Part shown: positions 58,322 through 64,000 of the stretch, in pieces
Layout of the letters: every line of letters starts with the position of its first letter
Position numbering within the stretch: the first letter of the stretch is position 1
Notes under the pieces: model-generated
Databases searched by the model: none
The model's input: only the letters and a program-made list of their open reading frames with translations
Told to the model about the DNA's origin: nothing
Program-made: the position numbers and the translations under genes
Assembly: GCF_019603315.1 (NCBI RefSeq)
Contig: NZ_CP080649.1
Location: 1,007,501-1,071,500 of the forward strand
Length of the DNA stretch: 64,000 bases
Source: Ruficoccus sp. ZRK36
GTDB taxonomy: Bacteria; Verrucomicrobiota; Verrucomicrobiia; Opitutales; Cerasicoccaceae
Reading direction: 5' to 3'

Positions 58322-59188
58322 ATGACCCCAAGAACCCTTGTACTCGCGCTGGCATCCCTCACAGCCGCCAGTTTTGTCCAGGCACAGTGGACAGATCTCG
58401 TCTCTGATGATTTCGAAAGCTACACCTTCGGTGAGCAGCCCACTGGTAACTGGTATCGGCTTGGAAACAATGCCTCCTCTGGCTCGAATGAGTTGATCAC
58501 GGATACCGATGGCGGTATCGCCAGCGCCTCCGGGCTGGACCTTCCCGGCTCTGGCGCAGGCCATGGCAATGCCCTTTACTTTTATGATAACAACACCAAG
58601 GGCTCTGCGCGTGCCGGTCTGAATCTGGACCCGACCGGCAGCTCGAACTACGACATCGTGCGCATGAGCGTTGATTTCAAATTTGATGCGATTGGGTCTA
58701 CCTCGACTGGTTTTGGTTTCATCGGATTGGTCCCGGCTGACTTTACTGCCTTTGGAGGGGCAAAGTCCACGGCTCTGGCGATTAACCTTAGGTACGATGC
58801 CTCCCTGAGCTGGAGTGGCGGTAGCATCGATCTCAATGATACCAACTGGCACTCGCTGGAAGTCGTGGCTAACCGTACGGACGGCTCCTTTTCTTACACG
58901 GCCTTAGACGGTAGCGGGTCAACCAGTATCGACGCCAATAGCTACGACCTGTATGTCGACGGGGCGCGTGTTGGTTCCTCTGTCGCTATGGTGGTGCAGG
59001 ATGACGACAGCATCCTGGAGATGGGGCGCTTCGGAATAAATACTTATAGCGGGTCAGAAGGGGTCGAGTTTACCATCGACAATCTGAAGACTTACACCGC
59101 CCCCGTTCCCGAGCCTGCCGAATCGGCTGTTCTGCTGGGAGCCGTGGTACTGCTGGCAAGCTGCCTCCTGCGCCGCAAGCGCGCGTAA
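58322..59188 (+). CDS. PEP-CTERM surface protein, paralog C1
   Basis: A 288-aa secreted protein. Signal peptide LVLALASLTAASFVQA, then WTDLVSDDFESYTFGEQPTG opening a LamG-like jelly roll (SNYDIVRMSVDFKFDAIGST, NSYDLYVDGARVGSSVAM). The sorting tail is VPEPAESAVLLGAVVLLAS then CLLRRKRA. C1, C2 and C3 are tandem paralogs with the same promoter boxes. AACCCCTCAA lies 14 nt before the start, without a GGAGG site. Confidence 0.88.
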   Translation: MTPRTLVLALASLTAASFVQAQWTDLVSDDFESYTFGEQPTGNWYRLGNNASSGSNELITDTDGGIASASGLDLPGSGAGHGNALYFYDNNTKGSARAGLNLDPTGSSNYDIVRMSVDFKFDAIGSTSTGFGFIGLVPADFTAFGGAKSTALAINLRYDASLSWSGGSIDLNDTNWHSLEVVANRTDGSFSYTALDGSGSTSIDANSYDLYVDGARVGSSVAMVVQDDDSILEMGRFGINTYSGSEGVEFTIDNLKTYTAPVPEPAESAVLLGAVVLLASCLLRRKRA

Positions 59189-59268
59189 TCCTGCATGTTT
59201 TTTGGCATCATCCGACGAGGTAGATCCCGTCGGATGATGATAAATTACGTGTCCATGGGATAATTGGA

Positions 59269-59346
59269 TCCATATGTATGGAGAGGACTCGTCGTGGACA
59301 GGTAAGGGCAGCGTAGCTAAGTTCGTCCATGTATCATCACTGGTAC
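59269..59346. promoter_or_regulatory. Dual inverted-repeat boxes, PEP-CTERM C2
   Basis: Box 1 TCCATATGTATGGA at 59269-59282, identical to C1. Box 2 GTATCATCACTGGTAC at 59331-59346, again 62 nt between box starts and 38 nt to the start codon at 59385. Confidence 0.7.
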
Positions 59347-59384
59347 AAAACCATGCTTAAAACCCCTCAAAAGAAGATACTATC

Positions 59385-60251
59385 ATGACCCCCAAGACCC
59401 TTGTATTCGCACTGGCATCGCTCACGACCGCCAGTTTTGCCCAAGCCCAGTGGACAGACCTCGTCTCCGATGATTTCGAAAGCTACACCTTCGGCGAGCA
59501 GCCCACTGGTAACTGGTATCGGCTGGGAAACAATTTCTCCACTAGCTCCAACGAGTTGATCACGGATACCGATGGCGGTATTGCCCCAGACTCCGGCCTG
59601 GATCTTCCCGGCACCGGGGCAGGCCATGGCAAGGCCCTATACTTTTATGATTACGGTGGTGGCTCTGCACGTGCCGGGCTGAACCTGGACCCGACGGGCA
59701 GCTCAAACTACGACATCGTTCGTATGAGCGTTGATTTCAAGTTTGATACGATTGGGACCAGCTCGGCTGGTTTTGGTTTTATCGGACTTGTCCCTGCCGA
59801 CTATGTTACCTTCGGAGGGGCAGACTCTACGGCGCTGTCGATTAACCTTAAGTATAATGCCTCTCTGAGCTGGTCTGGTGGTAGCCTCTCGCTCAATGAT
59901 ACCAACTGGCATTCGATGGAAATTGTGGCCAACCGCACGGACGGTTCCTTTTCCTATGACGCTCTGGACGGTAGCGGAACAGTGAGCATCGACGCCAATA
60001 GCTACGACCTGTATGTCGACGGGGCGCGTGTTGGTTCCTCTGTCGCTATGATTGTGCAGGATGACGAAAGCATCCTGGAGATGGGGCGCTTTGGGTTGAA
60101 TACTTACAGTGGGTCAACAGGGGTCGAGTTCACCATCGATAACCTGAAAAGCTATACCGCCCCCGTTCCCGAGCCCGCCGAATCAGCTGCGCTGCTGGGA
60201 GCCGTGGTCCTGTTGGCAAGCTGCCTCCTGCGCCGCCGCAAGCGCGCGTAA
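59385..60251 (+). CDS. PEP-CTERM surface protein, paralog C2
   Basis: A 288-aa close paralog of C1, collinear over its full length. Signal peptide LVFALASLTTASFAQA; shared segments DFESYTFGEQPTGNWYRLG and NSYDLYVDGARVGSSVAM; tail VPEPAESAALLGAVVLLAS then CLLRRRKRA. Most changes fall in surface-type Ser/Thr/Gly stretches. An inverted repeat with arms TCATCCGACG/CGTCGGATGA (about 59210-59238), without a T run, lies between C1 and C2. Confidence 0.88.
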   Translation: MTPKTLVFALASLTTASFAQAQWTDLVSDDFESYTFGEQPTGNWYRLGNNFSTSSNELITDTDGGIAPDSGLDLPGTGAGHGKALYFYDYGGGSARAGLNLDPTGSSNYDIVRMSVDFKFDTIGTSSAGFGFIGLVPADYVTFGGADSTALSINLKYNASLSWSGGSLSLNDTNWHSMEIVANRTDGSFSYDALDGSGTVSIDANSYDLYVDGARVGSSVAMIVQDDESILEMGRFGLNTYSGSTGVEFTIDNLKSYTAPVPEPAESAALLGAVVLLASCLLRRRKRA

Positions 60252-60398
60252 ATCGGCTCTGCTTTTGACATGCTCCGGCGGGGGCGACTCCCCGTCGGAT
60301 GCGTGCCCAAGCATCAGGCTCATATCCCACACCGTTTAGATCGGTATGACAAAACTCCGTCTGATGAAGATAAACTACGAGCTCCTGCGATGGGATGA

Positions 60399-60476
60399 TC
60401 CATATGTATGGAAGGTCCATGCCGTGGACAGGTAAAGGCAGCTCAGCTAAGTTCCCTCATGTACCAGCGCTGGTAC
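60399..60476. promoter_or_regulatory. Dual inverted-repeat boxes, PEP-CTERM C3
   Basis: Box 1 TCCATATGTATGGA at 60399-60412, identical to the other two. Box 2 GTACCAGCGCTGGTAC at 60461-60476 is a perfect 16-bp palindrome and probably closest to the ideal operator. Spacing between starts is again 62 nt; the gene starts at 60517. Confidence 0.72.
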
Positions 60477-60516
60477 AGAAACTCATGTTTAAAACCCCTC
60501 AAAAGAAGATACTATC

Positions 60517-61380
60517 ATGACCCCCAAGACCCTTGTATTCGCACTGGCATCCCTCACAGCCGCCAGTTTTGCCCAGGCGCAGTGGACATCCCTGGCCTCA
60601 GATAATTTTGAAAGCTACACCTTCGGTGAGCAGCCCGGTGGCAACTGGTATAAGCTCGGTAGCAATGCCTCTTCTGGCGCAAATGAGTTGATTACTGATG
60701 CATCTGGCGGCACTGCTTCTGCTTCAGGGATCGTCCTCCCTGCTACGGGTACAGATAAGGCGTTGTACTTCTATGACAATGCCACCCCGAGCACGTCCCG
60801 AGCCGGTCTGAATCTGGATACCAGTGGCAGCTCGAACTACGATGTTGTCCGAGTGAGTCTCGACTTCAATTTTGCCACTGTCGATTTGGAGAATACAGGA
60901 TCTTTTGGCATTATCTGTCTGACGTCGGCCGGAAATACGTCTTTCGGTGGCCCGTTAAATCAGGCGATGTCGATTACCCTTCGGTACGACGGTACTCTTG
61001 CTTGGTCGGGAGGTTCACTGGCCATCGCTGATACCAACTGGCACTCGATGGAGATCGTGGCCAATGAAACTGATTCGTCGTTTTCCTATGATGCCCTTGA
61101 TAGCAGTGGTCAGACGAGCATAGATGCTAATAGCTTTGACCTCTATGTCGATGGTGCCCGAGTTGGCTCATCCATCGCTTTGATTCAGCAAGATGACGAC
61201 AGTTATATCGAGTTGGGGCGCTTCGGTGTGAACACTTACAGCACCGCCGTTGGAGCCGACTTCATGATCGATAACCTGGAGACCTTCACCGCGCCCATTC
61301 CCGAGCCCGCCGAGTCGGCTGCGATGCTCGGTGCCGTGGCTCTGCTGGTTGGTTTCCTCCTGCGTCGTCGCAAGCTTTAG
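60517..61380 (+). CDS. PEP-CTERM surface protein, paralog C3
   Basis: A 287-aa paralog, more diverged than C1 and C2 are from each other. Signal peptide LVFALASLTAASFAQA; DNFESYTFGEQPGGNWYKLG; NSFDLYVDGARVGSSIAL; tail IPEPAESAAMLGAVALLVG then FLLRRRKL. Several Gly/Asp positions of C1 and C2 are replaced, and one loop is shorter (SGIVLPATGTDKALYFYDN). Followed by a strong GC stem with a TTCG loop at 61412-61439 that has no T run. Confidence 0.88.
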   Translation: MTPKTLVFALASLTAASFAQAQWTSLASDNFESYTFGEQPGGNWYKLGSNASSGANELITDASGGTASASGIVLPATGTDKALYFYDNATPSTSRAGLNLDTSGSSNYDVVRVSLDFNFATVDLENTGSFGIICLTSAGNTSFGGPLNQAMSITLRYDGTLAWSGGSLAIADTNWHSMEIVANETDSSFSYDALDSSGQTSIDANSFDLYVDGARVGSSIALIQQDDDSYIELGRFGVNTYSTAVGADFMIDNLETFTAPIPEPAESAAMLGAVALLVGFLLRRRKL

Positions 61381-61548
61381 TCCCGGGCGAGGGGTCCGGG
61401 ATTTGAAAGGTACTGCTACGGGGCTTCGGCCCCGTGGCAGCGCCGATTAAAGCCCGCCTTAACCGGATACCGTCACATCTCGCTTTAACATTTTCTCTGT
61501 CGTGCTCCGTTGGGCATGGCCGGGGTATTTCTATCGATTGAATTGACC

Positions 61549-63051
61549 ATGAACAGTGCATCTACAAAGCAGCCGAATATTATTTTCATGATGGCCGACC
61601 AGCTCCGCTGGGATTTTCTGGGCTACGCGGGAGCGGATTTTATCCATACCCCGAATATCGACCGTCTGGCTGCCCAGAGCACTCGCTACTCGCGCGCCTA
61701 TTCGCAGCACCCGCTGTGTGTGCCTGCACGCGCGGCGCTCATTACCGGCATGCACGGCCTCACTACGGGGATTTTGACCAACGGGCAGTGGGTTCGCCCG
61801 GACTACGCGAAGCAAGGCATCCAGACCTGGCCCCAGCGCTTGGAAGCCGCGGGCTACCACAGCGCGGCCGTTGGGAAAATGCACTTTTACCCCTGGACCG
61901 AGCGCATGGGCTTTGGCTTCCGCTCCGTGACCGAGGATAAGCGCTGGCCGTACATCCGCGATGATTACTACCGCTATCTGCGCGGACACGGCAGCCGTAA
62001 GTACACGGGGCTGGAGCACGAGGGGTATCAGGATAACAAGGGGGCGATCATCAGTCGTAACCCCTGGGAGTTGTCCTGGGATCACTTCGTGGGCATGGAA
62101 GCGGTCGACTACCTGAATACCTATGGTGGGGATACGCCTTTTGCCATGATGGTCGGCTTTACGGGGCCGCATTGCCCCTATGACCCGAACGAAGAATTTG
62201 TCTCGAACATCGACATCGACAAGATTCCTGACCCGGCTCCGAGTGTTCCGGGAGATTGCGATGAGGCTAAAAAGGCCAACCACGCGGGCTGTAAGGGAGG
62301 CTGGAACGGTGTTGACCTGGATGGGTGGACGCTGGAGCAGAAGCGCCGCGTGCGCCAGCACTACGCCGGCCTCGTCCAGCAGATCGACTACGAGGTCGGA
62401 GAGATCCTGAAGGCCCTCGAAGCCGCCGGACAGCTCGACAACACACTCATTATCTTTACCAGTGACCACGGCGACTATGTCGGTGACCACGACATGGCGG
62501 GTAAGGGGACCTACTATGAAGGCAGCTGCCATATCCCGATGATCGTGCGCGATCCGGTCAGCCCCGAAGGGGTCGACTGCGACGATCTGGTGACCCTCAC
62601 CGACGTGACGGCGACCATGCTCGCCTACGCAGGTGTAGAGCCGCCGGCCGAGTGGGAGAGTACTCCTCTGCCGAAGCTGCCCTACATGGGGCGTGGGCGT
62701 CCGGATGTGCCGACCCGCAGCAGCGTGATCGGCGCTCTCTCCAATGCCCGCATGTATTTGTCCGGTGACTGGAAGTACTCCAAGTACGCGACCGGGGAGA
62801 TGACGCTCTTCAACCTCGCTGAGGATCCTCAGGAGCAGCGTAACCGTGTCAACGACCCTGAATGCTTCAAGCTCGTGCTCGAGTGCGAGCAAGCCCTGTG
62901 CCGTGCGGAGATCCCGATGACGCAGGATGGGCACCGCGATAAGGTGGTTGAGATGGGGGATCACCTCTGGCGGAGTGAGTCCTTTGGGCGCGAAGGCTAC
63001 GTCCGCACGTACCCCTATCCGTGGGATAAGTCGCATACCCCCTCCAATTAG
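61549..63051 (+). CDS. Sulfatase with CVPAR active-site motif, no signal peptide
   Basis: A 500-aa sulfatase. NIIFMMADQLRWDFLGYAG gives metal-binding Asp17-Gln18. The formylglycine site is LCVPARAALITG (Cys57), a CxPAR variant. FTSDHGDYVGDHDMAGKGTY provides the second metal cluster. The ATG at 61549 leads directly into the core without an export signal. An in-frame ATG at 61510 adds only MGMAGVFLSIELT, which is not a convincing signal. It would therefore act on imported fragments in the cytoplasm unless exported unusually. Typical of oligosaccharide desulfation after lyase action. Confidence 0.9.
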   Translation: MNSASTKQPNIIFMMADQLRWDFLGYAGADFIHTPNIDRLAAQSTRYSRAYSQHPLCVPARAALITGMHGLTTGILTNGQWVRPDYAKQGIQTWPQRLEAAGYHSAAVGKMHFYPWTERMGFGFRSVTEDKRWPYIRDDYYRYLRGHGSRKYTGLEHEGYQDNKGAIISRNPWELSWDHFVGMEAVDYLNTYGGDTPFAMMVGFTGPHCPYDPNEEFVSNIDIDKIPDPAPSVPGDCDEAKKANHAGCKGGWNGVDLDGWTLEQKRRVRQHYAGLVQQIDYEVGEILKALEAAGQLDNTLIIFTSDHGDYVGDHDMAGKGTYYEGSCHIPMIVRDPVSPEGVDCDDLVTLTDVTATMLAYAGVEPPAEWESTPLPKLPYMGRGRPDVPTRSSVIGALSNARMYLSGDWKYSKYATGEMTLFNLAEDPQEQRNRVNDPECFKLVLECEQALCRAEIPMTQDGHRDKVVEMGDHLWRSESFGREGYVRTYPYPWDKSHTPSN

Positions 63052-63183
63052 TAAGTATAAGGCGGAGGCTTTGCCATTTATAGCCGGATAGTATTAATGT
63101 CTATCCGACTGCTCCTATGTGGCGCAGATGGCCGTGGCCGAGCGGAAATACATGCAGGTGGTTTGCGATAGTGGGATGGTGGG

Positions 63184-63229
63184 TTTTTACTAAACGAGTT
63201 TAGTAAAAAAGCCCTTGTTGTGGTATAGT
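63184..63229 (+). promoter_or_regulatory. 26-bp palindrome and promoter before the last gene
   Basis: Exact 12-bp arms TTTTTACTAAAC/GTTTAGTAAAAA around GA (63184-63209), followed by a TATAGT at 63224-63229. The core AAACGAGTTT looks like a LacI-type operator, and its position would overlap the -35 region of the promoter. I see no gene in 63052-63304. Confidence 0.6.
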
Positions 63230-63304
63230 GTTAGGGTCTATTTTACATAGACTCCAACAACAGCTTTAGCTCCCCAAACTAAAGCCCATCAACAGGCACT
63301 ACTC

Positions 63305-64000
63305 ATGTTTCTACCCCTCTTCACTCGATATCTCCGCTCTCAGATCGGGCGGGTTGCACTTCTTTCACTTGGTAGTTTCGCTCTTGCAGCTACCAGTCAG
63401 GCTACCGTGCTAGCCTACGATACGTTTGATAGCTACACCTCCGGCAGTTCACTTTCTGGGCTCGATGGCGGCTACGGCTGGGAAAGCAGTTGGTCAACGA
63501 ATGTGACGACCGATGTCAGTAGCTCATCGAGCATCTCGTTTAACAATGGCAGTATTGTTCGTGGTGGTGGTAACTCTTTGGTTATTAGCTCACAGTCAAG
63601 CTCTTCCGCCATCACGCGTAGTATGGCGAGCGACAGTAGCACCTACACAGGCTCGACCTACTATACCAGCTTCATCTTCCAGGTTAATTACGGTACGGGT
63701 ACGAGTACAACCGTCACGAACGTCGGTTATCAGGAGGGAAGCTCTTTCTTTGGTGTAGGTGTAGATAATGGTACGACTTCATCGGTGACCAGCCTGCCCC
63801 AAGGCGGCATGAACGGGGCCAGAGCTTTTGCACGCGTTAATGCAAGCGGTGTAACCGATAATGTTGATCAAAATCAGATTAAATACAATAACACCTACTT
63901 TATGGTAGTTGAGCATGTCTGGAGTGGTACGACGAACTCCTACAGCTCAGTGAACGTTTATCTTTACGATGAGGCGAATACCATCAGTGGTCAGGTTGTG
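63305..64000 (+). CDS. Secreted surface protein, probably PEP-CTERM (partial)
   Basis: 232 codons open to the window end from ATG 63305. Signal peptide region IGRVALLSLGSFALAATSQA, then VLAYDTFDSYTSGSSLSGLD, which opens like the domains of proteins B and C1-C3, and long Ser/Thr/Gly/Asn-rich strands (SSSSSISFNNGSIVRGGGNS, TYYTSFIFQVNYGTG). A concanavalin/LamG-like jelly roll is likely. The C-terminal sorting signal would lie beyond the window, so PEP-CTERM status is inferred. Confidence 0.75.
   Translation, partial: MFLPLFTRYLRSQIGRVALLSLGSFALAATSQATVLAYDTFDSYTSGSSLSGLDGGYGWESSWSTNVTTDVSSSSSISFNNGSIVRGGGNSLVISSQSSSSAITRSMASDSSTYTGSTYYTSFIFQVNYGTGTSTTVTNVGYQEGSSFFGVGVDNGTTSSVTSLPQGGMNGARAFARVNASGVTDNVDQNQIKYNNTYFMVVEHVWSGTTNSYSSVNVYLYDEANTISGQVV

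Noticed and set aside
61531-63036. 501-codon ORF on the minus strand
   Set aside because: Antisense of the second sulfatase, with no recognisable motif.

Overview
The window looks like a chromosome segment of a Verrucomicrobiota bacterium, probably class Opitutae. This is an inference from gene content: many PEP-CTERM surface proteins, LacI regulators beside sulfatases and heparinase II/III lyases, a pilin-like GFSLIE protein and a GH94 phosphorylase. I could not run a homology search, so protein families are named from motifs read by eye.

Region 1 (1 to about 29.75 kb) is a mosaic of integrative elements. Two tyrosine integrases (2075-3463 and 28209-29606) each sit beside a detached 3' half of a tRNA gene: tRNA-Gly(CCC) at 3631-3679 and tRNA-Pro(TGG) at 29704-29753. 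A 1.56-kb cassette lies next to both integrases and is duplicated without net indels (1-1559 and 26647-28205, offset 26646). It encodes a 158-aa protein, a Cas4/RecB-like PD-(D/E)XK nuclease and a small membrane protein, and has a conserved leader with two hairpins. Between the copies lie a BrnT/BrnA pair, an MNT-HEPN pair, three scattered integrase tails, a candidate origin with a primase-helicase gene, broken HsdR and MobF relaxase fragments, a truncated IS4 transposase, a DUF932-like gene and a large metal-resistance island.

The metal island (10.7-24.8 kb) has a CnrYXH-like set (anti-sigma, periplasmic sensor, ECF sigma), then a PII-like protein, a small membrane protein and a P1B ATPase, then CusC-CusB-CusA and a DUF3347 protein, and finally a secreted CxxC protein. 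Four promoters share TGAGGG-N16-CGTTTAA with identical spacing, one upstream of each of these units. This points to one sigma regulon that includes the sigma operon itself.

Region 2 (29.75-46.2 kb) looks like host chromosome: two AT-rich immunity-type genes (Imm22, DUF2750), each preceded by a copy of a short repeat with inverted ends, a porin, a glycine-betaine ABC transporter (proVWX), a secreted clan-A glycoside hydrolase, two unknown genes, an MFS transporter, a GH94 phosphorylase and an orphan trpB.

Region 3 (46.2-64 kb) is a surface-polysaccharide locus in two modules. Module 1 has two paralogous PEP-CTERM proteins, a LacI regulator and a heparinase-like lyase; inverted repeats centred on GAACGTGTTC precede the PEP-CTERM and lacI genes. 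Module 2 has a second LacI regulator followed on the minus strand by sulfatase, heparinase-like lyase and pilin-like protein, and divergent from it three paralogous PEP-CTERM proteins that each carry the same two inverted-repeat boxes at the same 62-nt spacing. Another sulfatase and a further surface-protein gene cut by the window end follow. The likely theme is sensing and breakdown of a sulfated, uronate-containing polysaccharide together with display of surface proteins.
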